This document shows positions 1-8,563 of a stretch of 64,000 nt of DNA, piece by piece. The translations under genes were made by a program, and so were the position numbers. Under the pieces are notes generated by a model. It saw only the letters and a list, made by a program, of their open reading frames with translations. It made no database searches and was not told the origin of the DNA. How positions within the stretch are numbered: position 1 is the first letter of the stretch; the number at the start of each line of letters is the position of its first letter. The stretch comes from Allobosea sp. (GTDB lineage: Bacteria; Pseudomonadota; Alphaproteobacteria; Rhizobiales; Beijerinckiaceae), in contig NZ_JAFKFX010000035.1 in assembly GCF_017308075.1 (NCBI RefSeq), forward strand, positions 62,001 through 126,000, written 5' to 3'.

Positions 1-1
1 G

Positions 2-802
2 CCGGTCTTCGTCGATCTGGCCAACCATGATCCGGCCGATCTCCAGCGCGGCAAGGCGACGCTCGCCGGCGGCAAGGCGGCGACCGATAATTTCCGCCGG
101 GCCTTGCAGCTCGCCGCTGCCGGCAAGGCCGATGCGGTGTTCTTCACGCCCTTCAACAAGGCGGCGATGCGCTTCGCCTATCCGGGCTATGACGACGAGA
201 TCCGCTTCGTGCGCGATGCGATCGCCTTCGAAGGCCCGGCGAGCGAGTTCAACGTGCTCGACAAGCTCTGGAACTGCCGGGTCACCTCGCATATCCCGCT
301 GTCGGAGGTCGCGAAGAACATCACCCAGGAGCGCATCCTGCGGGCGCTCGACCTCGCCGACAAGAATCTGCGCGCCGCGGGCTTCAATCCGCCGCGCATC
401 GCGGTTGCTGGCATCAATCCGCATGCCGGCGACGGCGGCAATTTCGGCCGCGACGAGATCGACACGATCGAGCCGGCGGTGAAGGCGGCACAGGCCAAGG
501 GCTACACGGTCGAGGGGCCGTTCCCGTCCGATACGGTGTTCCTGCGCGCCAAGAACGGCGATTTCGACGCCGTCCTGACGATGTATCACGACCAGGGCCA
601 GATCGCGATGAAGCTGATGGGCTTCGATCGCGGCGTTACCCTGATCGGCGGGTTCCCGTTCCCGATCTGCACGCCGGCCCATGGCACGGCCTATGAGATC
701 GCCGGCAAGGGTATCGCCAATCTCGGCGCTTGCCGGGCGGCATTGTCGCTGGCCATCAAGATGGCGAGCGAGGGAAGGGCGGCGCGCAAGACCGCGGCCT
801 GA
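2..802 (+). CDS. PdxA-family 4-phosphate dehydrogenase, 5' end outside window
   Basis: An open frame runs in from the left edge and gives 266 visible residues; the family is about 330 long, so the N-terminus is missing. The metal-binding signatures of the PdxA family are all present: TSHIPL, INPHAGDGG, YHDQG and HGTAYEIAGKG. PdxA oxidises 4-hydroxythreonine-4-phosphate in vitamin B6 synthesis, but paralogues (PdxA2 type) oxidise four-carbon sugar-acid phosphates such as D-threonate or D-erythronate 4-phosphate. Because the next genes are a tct transporter and a DapA-like enzyme, and a separate pdxJ lies elsewhere without pdxA, I infer a catabolic PdxA2-type role. The substrate is not shown by the sequence. 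A four-carbon acid sugar kinase just upstream of the window would support this. Confidence 0.85.
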   Translation, partial: PVFVDLANHDPADLQRGKATLAGGKAATDNFRRALQLAAAGKADAVFFTPFNKAAMRFAYPGYDDEIRFVRDAIAFEGPASEFNVLDKLWNCRVTSHIPLSEVAKNITQERILRALDLADKNLRAAGFNPPRIAVAGINPHAGDGGNFGRDEIDTIEPAVKAAQAKGYTVEGPFPSDTVFLRAKNGDFDAVLTMYHDQGQIAMKLMGFDRGVTLIGGFPFPICTPAHGTAYEIAGKGIANLGACRAALSLAIKMASEGRAARKTAA

Positions 803-866
803 GGCAATTCCGGCAGGGCGGCCACATAAGAGCCGCCCGATCAGTTGAAGCAAGGGAGAGAACAGT

Positions 867-1859
867 ATGAAGAAGTTCACGATCGCGGCGAGCTTCGTCG
901 CCGCGTCCTTCGCGATGGCGATGCCGGCCCAGGCCTGGCAGCCGACCAAGCCGATCGAATTCGTCGTGGCCTCGGGGCCGGGCGGCGGCACCGACAACTT
1001 TGCGCGCATCATTCAGTCGATCATCACCAAGCACAAGCTGGTCGAGCAGCCGATCGTGGTGCTCAACAAGGGCGGTGGCAGCGGCGCCGAGGCCTTCATC
1101 TATGGCAAGGGCGGCAAGGGCGATGCCCACAAGGTCGTCTTCGGCACCAACAACGCCTATCTGCTGCCCTACGTCGCCAAGCTCGGCTACAAATTCTCCG
1201 ATCTCACCCCGGTCGCCGCTCTGGCGCTCGACGAGTTCCTGATCTGGGTCAACGGCAATTCGCCCTATAACGATGCCAAGGCCTATATCGACGCGGTGAA
1301 GGCCAAGCCCGGCAGCTTCAAGATGGCCGGCAGCCAGTCCAAGGACACCGACCAGACGCTGACCGCGATGATCCAGGACGCCACCGGCGCCAAGTGGATC
1401 TATGTGCCCTTCCAGGGCGGCGGCGCGGCCGCGACCCAGCTCGCGGGCGGCCATGTCGACTCCAACACCAACAACCCGAACGAGAATATCGGCCAGTGGA
1501 AGGCCGGCCAGGTCAAGCCGCTCTGCGTCTTCTCGCCGGTGCGTCTCGCCAAGGGCGAGCCGGTCCACAACGGCAAGGGCTGGGGCGACATCCCGACCTG
1601 CAAGGAAGCCGGCCTGCCGCTCGAATCCTTCCAGATGCCGCGTACCGTCTGGCTGCCGGCCGAGGTTCCGGCCGATGCGGTCGGCTTCTATGCCGACGTC
1701 ATGGAGAAGGTCAGCAAGACCCCTGAATGGGCCGAGTTCGTCGCCCGCACCGCGCAGACCGCCCGCTTCATGAAGGGCAAGGAACTGACCGACTTCGTCG
1801 CCAAGGACGAGGCGGCCAACGCCAAGGTCTTCAAGGACGAAGGCTGGGTCGTCAACTGA
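867..1859 (+). CDS. tctC: Tripartite tricarboxylate transporter substrate-binding protein (TctC family)
   Basis: This 330-residue periplasmic protein captures a carboxylate and delivers it to the TctAB membrane complex. A Sec signal peptide (about residues 1-23, ending AQA before WQP) is followed by the typical first strand of the Bug/TctC fold, KPIEFVVASGPGGGTDN. Length fits the family (about 320). A GGGAGAG ribosome site lies just before the ATG. It is 64 bases after the PdxA-like gene and 138 bases before tctB, with a strong hairpin in the second gap. The bound ligand cannot be read from the sequence; a sugar-acid or other carboxylate is inferred from the neighbours. Confidence 0.9.
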   Translation: MKKFTIAASFVAASFAMAMPAQAWQPTKPIEFVVASGPGGGTDNFARIIQSIITKHKLVEQPIVVLNKGGGSGAEAFIYGKGGKGDAHKVVFGTNNAYLLPYVAKLGYKFSDLTPVAALALDEFLIWVNGNSPYNDAKAYIDAVKAKPGSFKMAGSQSKDTDQTLTAMIQDATGAKWIYVPFQGGGAAATQLAGGHVDSNTNNPNENIGQWKAGQVKPLCVFSPVRLAKGEPVHNGKGWGDIPTCKEAGLPLESFQMPRTVWLPAEVPADAVGFYADVMEKVSKTPEWAEFVARTAQTARFMKGKELTDFVAKDEAANAKVFKDEGWVVN

Positions 1860-1936
1860 CCTGCTGCTGACTGGGTGGCCCGCTGACCCAAGGCGCCAAG
1901 GCGTTTCGGCAGCCGGGTCGAGCCCGACAGATCTGA

Positions 1937-1964
1937 GGGAAGCGGGCCTTCGAGCCCGCTTCCC
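1937..1964 (+). promoter_or_regulatory. Intercistronic hairpin between tctC and tctB
   Basis: Perfect 11-bp stem GGGAAGCGGGC / GCCCGCTTCCC with a six-base loop. No T-run follows (the next bases are GTCGCAAAAATC), so it is not a standard intrinsic terminator. A stem at this place, directly after the binding-protein gene, fits an mRNA-stabilising or partial-stop element that lets the binding protein be made in excess over the membrane subunits. That role is inferred. Confidence 0.6.
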
Positions 1965-1997
1965 GTCGCAAAAATCACCAGGGATGGAAGGCTGCCG

Positions 1998-2486
1998 ATG
2001 ATCACCCGCTTCCAGGCCGAAATCGGGACAGCCCTGGCGACGCTCGCCTTCGGGCTGGTCATCGTCAACGGCGCGCGCGAATTCGGAATCGGCTGGGATT
2101 CCTCCGGTCCGCAGCCGGGCGCCTTCCCCTTCTATTGCGGCCTGCTCATCGCGCTCGCCAGTCTCGGGACGCTGGTATCCACGGTCGGTCGCAGGCTGGG
2201 TGGTTCGGCCGCGCTGGCCGACAGCTTCCTCGACCGCGAGCAGGCCAAGCGGGTCATCTCCTTCTTCCTGCCGATGCTCGCCTTCATCGTGCTCAGCGTG
2301 ACGCTCGGCATGTATGTCGCGATGGTCCTCTATCTCGTCTTCGCGATGCGCTTCCAGGGGCGCTTCGGCTGGGTGCCGACGCTTGCGACCGCCTTCGGTA
2401 CCGCCGCCTTCTTCTATTTCGGCCTCGAGAAATTCGCCCAGGTCTCCCTGCTCAAGGGGCCTGTCGAGACGATGCTCGGCCTCTGA
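1998..2486 (+). CDS. tctB: Tripartite tricarboxylate transporter small membrane subunit (TctB family)
   Basis: 162 residues, the usual TctB length, with about four hydrophobic segments: an N-terminal one (about 8-25), one around residues 40-60, and two in the C-terminal half (RVISFFLPMLAFIVLSVTLG and the last 35 residues). It forms the transporter with TctA and TctC. The region PGAFPFYCGLL is typical of the N-terminal half of the family. It ends 22 bases before tctA, so the two are surely co-transcribed. Confidence 0.85.
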   Translation: MITRFQAEIGTALATLAFGLVIVNGAREFGIGWDSSGPQPGAFPFYCGLLIALASLGTLVSTVGRRLGGSAALADSFLDREQAKRVISFFLPMLAFIVLSVTLGMYVAMVLYLVFAMRFQGRFGWVPTLATAFGTAAFFYFGLEKFAQVSLLKGPVETMLGL

Positions 2487-2508
2487 CCTTCGCGAGCCGG
2501 AACGCCCC

Positions 2509-4026
2509 ATGGAAAACTTCGCCTCGCTCCTCCACGGTTTCGAAGTTGCGCTGACCGCTCATCACATCGCGCTGATGATGGCCGGCGTGCTGCTCGGCAT
2601 CCTCGTCGGCGTGCTGCCCGGGCTCGGCGCCCCGAACGGCGTCTCGCTGATGCTGCCGCTGACCTTCACCATGGACCCGGTCTCGGCGATCATCCTCTTG
2701 ACCTCGCTCTATTGGGGCGCGCTGTTCGGCGGCTCGACCACCTCGGTCCTGTTCAACATTCCCGGCGAGCCGTCCTCCGTCGCCACCACCTTCGACGGCC
2801 ATCCGATGGCCAAGCAGGGCAGAGCGGCCGAGGCGCTGTCCTTCGCCTTCCTCTCGGCCGGCTTCGGCGCCATGGCCGGCGTCATCCTGATCACGCTGCT
2901 CTCGGGCTGGGTTGCGCGCTTCGCGCTGAAATTCTCCTCGCCGGAGTATTTCGCGGTCTATTTCATGACCTTCGCCAGCTTTGTCGGCCTCGGCGGCGCT
3001 TCGCCCTTCAAGACGATCGTCTCGATGGCGATGGGCTTTGCCTTCGCCACGATCGGCATGGACTCGGTCTCCGGCAATGTCCGCCTGACCTATGAGTTCG
3101 ACGTGCTGCTCGCCGGCGTCAGCTTCCTGATCGCGGTGATCGGCCTGTTCGGCCTCGGAGAATTGCTCCAGACCATGGAGGAGGGGCTGCGCTTCGACGG
3201 CGTCAAGGCCAAGGTGCGTCCCCGCGACGTGCTTCTGACCGCGCTCAAGCTGCCGCGCTACTGGTTCGCGCTGCTGCGATCCAGCATCATCGGCATCTGG
3301 ATGGGCATCACGCCGGGCGGGCCGACCGCGGCCTCCTTCATGAGCTACGCCATGGCCAAGCGCTCCTCGCGCAACCCCGAGAAATTCGGCAAGGGCGAGC
3401 CCGAGGGCGTGATCTCGCCCGAGACGGCGGACCATGCTGCCGGCTCCGCCGCCATGCTGCCGATGCTGGCGCTCGGCATTCCCGGCTCGGCGACCGCAGC
3501 GGTGATGATGGGCGGGTTGATGATCTGGGGCCTCAACCCCGGCCCGATGCTGTTTGTCGAGCGTCCCGATTTCGTCTGGGGCCTGATCGCCTCGATGTAT
3601 CTCGGCAACGTCGTCGCCGTTATCGTCGTGCTCGCCACCGTGCCGCTCTTCGCCTCGATCCTGCGCATTCCGTTCTCGATCATCGGCCCGGCCATCGTCG
3701 TGGTCTGCTTCATCGGCGCCTATACGGTGGCCAGCAAGGAGTTCGACATCTGGCTCGCGCTGGCCTTCGGCCTGGTCGGCTACTTCTTCAAGAAGCTCGA
3801 CTATCCGATCGCGCCGCTGGTTCTCGCCATGGTCATCGGCGACAAGGCCGAGGACGCCTTCCGCCAGTCGATGATCTTCTCGCAGGGCTCGCTTTCGATC
3901 TTCTGGTCGAATCCGCTGGTCGGGTCGCTGATGGCGATCGCGCTCGCGCTTCTTCTCTTCCCGCTGTTGGGTTCGGCCAGGCGCGGCATTCGCAAGCTGA
4001 CGACCGCCCGCGCCGCAAAGGCCTGA
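2509..4026 (+). CDS. tctA: Tripartite tricarboxylate transporter large permease (TctA family)
   Basis: 505-residue polytopic membrane protein carrying the transport pathway. The family signatures are visible: the glycine-rich GILVGVLPGLGAPNG near residues 32-46, WGALFGGSTTSVLFNIPGEP at about 70-90, and the internal duplicate LALGIPGSATAAVMMGG in the second half. The frame is open further upstream, but the residues before this ATG do not look like a TctA N-terminus and overlap tctB, so I place the start at 2509. It is followed 28 bases later by the DapA-like gene, consistent with one operon for uptake and catabolism. Confidence 0.93.
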   Translation: MENFASLLHGFEVALTAHHIALMMAGVLLGILVGVLPGLGAPNGVSLMLPLTFTMDPVSAIILLTSLYWGALFGGSTTSVLFNIPGEPSSVATTFDGHPMAKQGRAAEALSFAFLSAGFGAMAGVILITLLSGWVARFALKFSSPEYFAVYFMTFASFVGLGGASPFKTIVSMAMGFAFATIGMDSVSGNVRLTYEFDVLLAGVSFLIAVIGLFGLGELLQTMEEGLRFDGVKAKVRPRDVLLTALKLPRYWFALLRSSIIGIWMGITPGGPTAASFMSYAMAKRSSRNPEKFGKGEPEGVISPETADHAAGSAAMLPMLALGIPGSATAAVMMGGLMIWGLNPGPMLFVERPDFVWGLIASMYLGNVVAVIVVLATVPLFASILRIPFSIIGPAIVVVCFIGAYTVASKEFDIWLALAFGLVGYFFKKLDYPIAPLVLAMVIGDKAEDAFRQSMIFSQGSLSIFWSNPLVGSLMAIALALLLFPLLGSARRGIRKLTTARAAKA

Positions 4027-4054
4027 CAGCTCCACCGCCGCAGAGAGTCCTGCC

Positions 4055-4972
4055 ATGACCGAAGTCTACAAGGGCATTTTCCCGATCGCGCCGACGATTT
4101 TCCACGACAATGGCGACCTCGACATCGAGGGTAACAAGCGCGTCATGGATCTGATGATCGACCAGGGCGTCGACGGCATCTGCATCCTCGCCAACTATTC
4201 CGAGCAGTTCCTGCTCACCGACGAGGAGCGCCACCAGGTGATGCTGCTCTCGATCGAGCAGGTAGCGGGCCGTGTGCCGGTGATCGTCACCACCTCGCAT
4301 TTCTCGACCCGCATCGCCGCCCAGCGCGCCAAGGCCGCCGCCGATGCCGGCGCCAAGATGCTGATGATGATGCCGCCCTATCACGGCGCCCTGCTCAAGG
4401 CCGACGAGGACGGCATGATCGAGCATTTCGCGCATGTCGCCGATGCCAGCGGCCTGCCGATCATCCTGCAGGACGCGCCGCTCGCCGGCGTCAACATGAG
4501 CGTGCCCTTCATGGTCCGGCTGGCGAAGGCGGTTCCGCTCGTCTGCTATTTCAAGATCGAGATCGCCGGTACCGCCAACAAGCTGCGCGCCCTGATCGAG
4601 GCCGGCGGCAAGGCGGTCGTCGGGCCGTTCGACGGCGAGGAGGCGATCACGCTGATGGCCGATCTCGACGCCGGCGCCACCGGGACGATGACCTCGGCCA
4701 TGATCCCCGACCTGATCAAGCCGATCGTCACGGCGCATGCCGCGGGCGACCGCAAGAAGGCCGCCGCGCTCTATCGCGACGTCCTGCCGATCATCAATTT
4801 CGAGAACCGCCAGTGCGGCCTGCGCGCCACCAAGGCGCTGATGAAGGAAGGCGGCGTGATCAAGAGCGAGGCCGTCCGTCATCCGCTGGTGCCGCTGCAC
4901 CCGAAGACCCGCGAGGGCCTGATCGAACTCGCGCGCGAACTCGATCCGCTGGCTCTGCGCTGGGGCAAGTGA
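4055..4972 (+). CDS. Dihydrodipicolinate synthase/N-acetylneuraminate lyase family enzyme, active-site variant
   Basis: 305-residue class I aldolase-type TIM barrel. Compared with the true DapA in this window (21701-22594), the Schiff-base lysine is kept (K167 in CYFKIE), but the catalytic tyrosine of YNIP is replaced (here LQDAP, Q139/D140), and the TTGES phosphate/carboxylate loop reads NYSEQ. So it is unlikely to be a lysine-biosynthesis enzyme. In this superfamily, members in tct-type operons usually split or dehydrate 2-keto sugar acids. The reaction here is unknown. It is the last gene of the operon that starts at or before the window edge. Confidence 0.82.
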   Translation: MTEVYKGIFPIAPTIFHDNGDLDIEGNKRVMDLMIDQGVDGICILANYSEQFLLTDEERHQVMLLSIEQVAGRVPVIVTTSHFSTRIAAQRAKAAADAGAKMLMMMPPYHGALLKADEDGMIEHFAHVADASGLPIILQDAPLAGVNMSVPFMVRLAKAVPLVCYFKIEIAGTANKLRALIEAGGKAVVGPFDGEEAITLMADLDAGATGTMTSAMIPDLIKPIVTAHAAGDRKKAAALYRDVLPIINFENRQCGLRATKALMKEGGVIKSEAVRHPLVPLHPKTREGLIELARELDPLALRWGK

Positions 4973-4982
4973 GGCCAAGGTC

Positions 4983-5100
4983 CCTCGTCAGGCCCGGGCT
5001 TGGCCCGAGCCTCCCCTGAACGAGGTTCCCGGGTCCGCGCCTCAGAATTCGATCGAGGGGCGGACCCAGAGGTTTCGCCTGGGAACGACGGCGCGTCGTT
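4983..5100. repeat. Cluster of inverted repeats between convergent genes
   Basis: The gap after the DapA-like gene holds three nested inverted repeats: CCTCGTCAGG (4983-4992) with CCTGAACGAGG (5015-5025); GTTCCC (5025-5030) with GGGAAC (5081-5086) around GGGTCCGC (5031-5038) and GCGGACCC (5060-5067); and AACGACG-GCG-CGTCGTT (5084-5100), which touches the stop of the VOC gene. The arrangement resembles the palindromic intergenic elements elsewhere in this window; the last hairpin may also help end transcription from both sides. Confidence 0.6.
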
Positions 5101-5452
5101 AGCCCTTCGTCCAGACCGCGAGCTCATAGCCATCCGGATCGGCGAAGTGGAAGCGCCGGCCGCCGGGAAAGTCGAAAGTGGGCTGCACGATCCGCCCGCC
5201 GGCGGCCTCTATCGAGGCCTGGGCGGCGGAAAGGTCGTCCGCATAGAGGATGACCAGAGGTCCGCCCGGCCTCGGCGTGCCCTGCGTCGTGAACCCGCCT
5301 TCCAGCCGTCCATCGGCGAAGGCGCAGTATTGCGGGCCGTAATCCGTCATCGTCCAGCCGAAGGCGGCCTCATAGAAGGCCCGCGCCCGCGCAAGGTCGG
5401 CGACGACGAATTCGAGATAGTCGATACGGCGGTCGTTCTCTGATCTGGTCAT
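5099..5452 (-). CDS. VOC-superfamily (glyoxalase/bleomycin-resistance-like) protein
   Basis: 117 residues with one complete vicinal-oxygen-chelate module: DYLEFVVADLARARAFYEAAFGW at the N-terminus, then LVILYADDLSAAQASI and the terminal FHFADPDGYELAVW. Such proteins bind a metal and act as lyases, isomerases, dioxygenases or resistance proteins, usually as dimers when only about 120 long. I chose the start at 5452 because AGGAGAG lies just upstream of that ATG; the open frame continues further upstream without homology. It is convergent to the tct operon. Substrate unknown. Confidence 0.8.
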   Translation of the reverse strand: MTRSENDRRIDYLEFVVADLARARAFYEAAFGWTMTDYGPQYCAFADGRLEGGFTTQGTPRPGGPLVILYADDLSAAQASIEAAGGRIVQPTFDFPGGRRFHFADPDGYELAVWTKG

Positions 5453-5606
5453 CGAATCTCTCCTGATCGTTTCGGTCGCGTGAGTTCTAGCGCGCCGCCG
5501 GCCCGCGCCTGGCGGCAGCCGCCCCGGCGCCTGACGAATTCCCATTCGCAGACCGATGCTGTAGCCAAGGAAGCCTACGAGGCTGCTGCGACAGGAACCC
5601 AGCACG

Positions 5607-6362
5607 ATGGCGACGACGATTGACACCCTTGCCGAGGCGCTGACCGCCGCACGCCGCGGCCACAGCCTGGTCGACATCTCGACCTTGCCGGTCCCGGCCG
5701 ATATCGACGCCGCGCTCGCCGTGCAGGCCAAGGTCCAGAGGGCGATGGGCTATGCCGATGCCGGCTTGAAGGTCTCGATCGCCGAGGGCGGCCGCCCGAT
5801 CGCCGCGCCGATGCCGGGGCCCTATCTGAAGTCCGGGGATACCTATCGCTCCGCCCATGGTGCCGAGCTGCGCGTCGAGATCGAGCTCGCGGTGCGGCTC
5901 GGGCGCGACATGCCGCTGCGGCCGGGCAACCCCTATACCCGCGCCGAGCTGATCGAGCATTGCGACGCCGCGCTGGTCGGGATCGAGATCGTCGAGAGCC
6001 GCATCGCCGACTGGACCCATGTCGCCTTTCCACTCTGGCTCGCCGATGCGCTTGGCCATGGTGGCTATTTCGTCGGCCCGGAGGTTCCGTTCAGCATCTT
6101 CGACGATGTCCGCTCGCTGACCTGCACGGTCGAGCTCGACGGCGATGTCCTCTATGACCGTCCGGCCGAGCACGCCAATGGCGATCCGCTCGTGACCGCG
6201 CTGGCCTGGGCCAATCGCCCGGCCGAGACGCCGCTCGGCGGCCTCAAGGCGGGGCAGGTCATCACCACCGGCAGCCTCTGCGGCGGCGTGCTCGCGCCGA
6301 CGCTCGGCCCGGTGATCGCCCGGCTCGACCCGATCACGGCGATCTCCTTCGCGCTGGCGTAG
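5607..6362 (+). CDS. 2-keto-4-pentenoate hydratase/fumarylacetoacetate hydrolase-like protein (MhpD type)
   Basis: 251 residues, the length of the MhpD/XylJ branch. These enzymes hydrate 2-hydroxypenta-2,4-dienoate or decarboxylate oxaloacetate-like acids, using a metal held by acidic residues; the segment ELRVEIELAVRLG and later ALVGIEIVESRI carry the conserved glutamates, and GQVITTGSLCGG is the typical C-terminal substrate loop. It is a single gene, followed by an intrinsic terminator. It could take part in the hydroxy-acid catabolism suggested by the operon to its left; that link is only positional. Confidence 0.8.
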   Translation: MATTIDTLAEALTAARRGHSLVDISTLPVPADIDAALAVQAKVQRAMGYADAGLKVSIAEGGRPIAAPMPGPYLKSGDTYRSAHGAELRVEIELAVRLGRDMPLRPGNPYTRAELIEHCDAALVGIEIVESRIADWTHVAFPLWLADALGHGGYFVGPEVPFSIFDDVRSLTCTVELDGDVLYDRPAEHANGDPLVTALAWANRPAETPLGGLKAGQVITTGSLCGGVLAPTLGPVIARLDPITAISFALA

Positions 6363-6369
6363 GCGATTT

Positions 6370-6406
6370 GCGCTCGCGGGAACCCATGCCCGCGAGCGCT
6401 TTCGTT
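6370..6406 (+). terminator. Intrinsic terminator after the MhpD-like gene
   Basis: Perfect 11-bp stem GCGCTCGCGGG / CCCGCGAGCGC with an eight-base loop, followed by TTTCGTT. It starts eight bases after the stop codon at 6362. Confidence 0.75.
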
Positions 6407-6499
6407 GCGGGGGCGTAACGCTACGTTTACCTCGCGGGTGCTCGGATTGTCGCTGCGGATCGGCAGCGTTGAATTGTGATCAACTGGCGGCAGGATCAC

Positions 6500-6515
6500 A
6501 AAATGAACTCATTTT
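6500..6515. promoter_or_regulatory. AT-rich palindrome upstream of tamA
   Basis: AAAATGA-AC-TCATTTT is a perfect inverted repeat with a two-base centre in a short AT-rich patch, 32 bases before the tamA ATG. Its position suits an operator or the -10 area of the tamAB promoter. No regulator can be named. Confidence 0.35.
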
Positions 6516-6547
6516 CTGCATTTTAGTCGCGTTGCGTTGGAGGTTTG

Positions 6548-8563
6548 ATGCTGTCGAGACGGAGGAGGGGGCTCGGTATTGCGGGCGGGGGCTTGTGCGC
6601 TTTCGTCGTGATGCTTGTGGCCGAAACTCCGCCGGCCCGTGCCTTCGACCTGTCCTCGCTCGACGTCTTCGGACTGTTCGGTTCGAAGGAGAAGCCGCCG
6701 GCCGTCAGCGCCACCACGCTGCCCTACGAGCTGAACTTCGAGCTCGGCGACGCTTCCGATGCGAGCGCGCTGACGCGCAACCTGCAGGATGCCTCGCTCC
6801 TCTATCGCCTGAGGCAGGATGCGCCGCCCGACGGCGATACGCTGGCGCGCCGGGCCAGTGCCGATATCGACCCGATGCTCGATGCGCTCTGGGCGCGCGG
6901 CTATTTCAACGCCCAGGTCAGCATCGCCGTCGACGGAGCGGTCGTAAGCCAGGCCGGCGAGCCGCCGCCGGGCTTCGCCGCCGCGGCCGAGCGCTTTCGC
7001 AACCGTGCCCCGGCGCCTGTCGTCGTCACCGTCAATCCCGGGCCGCTCTTCACCCTGCGCAATGTCGACATCGTAGCCGGCGAGAAGCGTGATCCGACCG
7101 CGGTCATCGCCGATCCGGCCAAGGTCTCGGGGCTGAAGCCGGGCGATCCGGCCAGCTCGGCGTCGCTGCGCGCGGCGCAGGCGGCGCTGGTCGATTACTG
7201 GCGGGCCCATTCGCGCCCGCTCGCCAAGGTCGTCGAGATCCGGCCGGTGGTGGACCATGCCGCCAAGATCATGGACGTCTCTCTGGTCGTCGATCCCGGT
7301 CCGGTCGCCGGATTCGGCGAGTTCGGCATCGGCGAGACCGGCGACATCCCCGAGGCGGTGGTCCGCTCCTTCATCTATCTCGAGCCCGGTGATCCCTATT
7401 CGCCCAAGGAACTCGCCGATACCCGCAAGTCGATCGCGACGATTCCTGCCGTTGGCGCGGTGCGGATGCGTGAGGGCACGGCCCTCGATGCGCGGGGCAA
7501 CCTGCCGATTTTCGTCGAGGTCTCCGAACGGCCCAAGCGCGTGGTCGGCTTCTCCGCGCGCTACTCGACCATCGATGGCCCGGCGGTGAGGACCTATTGG
7601 GAGCATCGCAATCTGTTCGGCGGGGCTGAACGGCTGCGCGTCGAGGGCGATCTCTTCTTCGCGCCGCGCATCGACGGCACCAAGATCCAGCGCTTCGGCG
7701 ATTTCCTGCCATCCGATCTCGGCGGACGCTTCGCCGTCGGCTTCATGAAGCCGGCGCTCGGCGGCAGCCGCAACGATCTGCTGATCGATGTGGTCGGCAC
7801 GCGCGAGCGCGTCGGCACCAACCGCTATGGCGGCTACACAGCCCGCTACGTCAACGGAACCGCCAGCATCCGCCATCGCTTCAGCGACAGCTTCTCGGTC
7901 CAGGCGGGGCTCGAGGTCGAGCGCGGGCAGACCAGCGACGTGCTCGGCCAGGTCGACTATCTGATCGCCGGCGTGCCGCTCTCGCTGCGCTATGATTCCA
8001 CCGACAGCCTGCTCGATCCGACGCGTGGCATCCGCCTCACCGCTTCGGTCGCACCCTATGCCGCCTTCGGCGACACGGATGCACCCTTCCTGCAGAGCAA
8101 GGCTTCGCTGTCCGGCTATTACTCGCTCGACGAGGACAGCCGCTATGTGCTCGCCGGCCGGATCGGGCTCGGTTCGATCGCCGGTGCCGACCTCGGCGAT
8201 ATCCCGGCGACGCGGCGCTTCTATGCCGGCGGCGGCGGTTCGGTGCGCGGCTACGCCTACCGCACATTGTCGCCGCTCGGGCCGCTCGATCACCTCACCG
8301 GCGGGCGCAGCCTGTTCGAGGCCTCGGCCGAGGCGCGCATCAAGATCACCAACACGATCGGTATCGTGCCCTTCTTCGACGCCGGCATGGCCTTCGAATC
8401 GCAGGTGCCGAATTTCAAGGAGCGGCTGCAACTCGCCGCCGGGCTCGGCCTGCGGTATTATACGCCGATCGGGCCGATCCGCGTCGACGTCGCGGCCCCG
8501 CTCAACCCGCGCAAGGGCGACAAGCCCGTCGCTCTCTACATCAGCATCGGGCAGGCCTTCTGA
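6548..8563 (+). CDS. tamA: Autotransporter assembly outer-membrane protein TamA (Omp85 family)
   Basis: 671 residues. A hydrophobic N-terminal segment ending in PARAF serves as signal sequence, followed by POTRA-like repeats (about residues 60-320) and a C-terminal 16-stranded Omp85 barrel that contains the conserved VRGY turn in GGGGSVRGYAY. With TamB it helps insert outer-membrane proteins or move lipids to the outer membrane. GGAGG lies four bases before this ATG; a TTG codon one triplet earlier is too close to that site. The stop overlaps the tamB ATG by one base, so translation is coupled. Confidence 0.9.
   Translation: MLSRRRRGLGIAGGGLCAFVVMLVAETPPARAFDLSSLDVFGLFGSKEKPPAVSATTLPYELNFELGDASDASALTRNLQDASLLYRLRQDAPPDGDTLARRASADIDPMLDALWARGYFNAQVSIAVDGAVVSQAGEPPPGFAAAAERFRNRAPAPVVVTVNPGPLFTLRNVDIVAGEKRDPTAVIADPAKVSGLKPGDPASSASLRAAQAALVDYWRAHSRPLAKVVEIRPVVDHAAKIMDVSLVVDPGPVAGFGEFGIGETGDIPEAVVRSFIYLEPGDPYSPKELADTRKSIATIPAVGAVRMREGTALDARGNLPIFVEVSERPKRVVGFSARYSTIDGPAVRTYWEHRNLFGGAERLRVEGDLFFAPRIDGTKIQRFGDFLPSDLGGRFAVGFMKPALGGSRNDLLIDVVGTRERVGTNRYGGYTARYVNGTASIRHRFSDSFSVQAGLEVERGQTSDVLGQVDYLIAGVPLSLRYDSTDSLLDPTRGIRLTASVAPYAAFGDTDAPFLQSKASLSGYYSLDEDSRYVLAGRIGLGSIAGADLGDIPATRRFYAGGGGSVRGYAYRTLSPLGPLDHLTGGRSLFEASAEARIKITNTIGIVPFFDAGMAFESQVPNFKERLQLAAGLGLRYYTPIGPIRVDVAAPLNPRKGDKPVALYISIGQAF

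Noticed and set aside
756-2510. Long open frame on the minus strand (584 codons) across tctC and tctB
   Set aside because: High GC leaves few stops in antisense frames. The product is rich in Arg, Asp, Glu and Gly with no domain, and the plus-strand genes are unmistakable.
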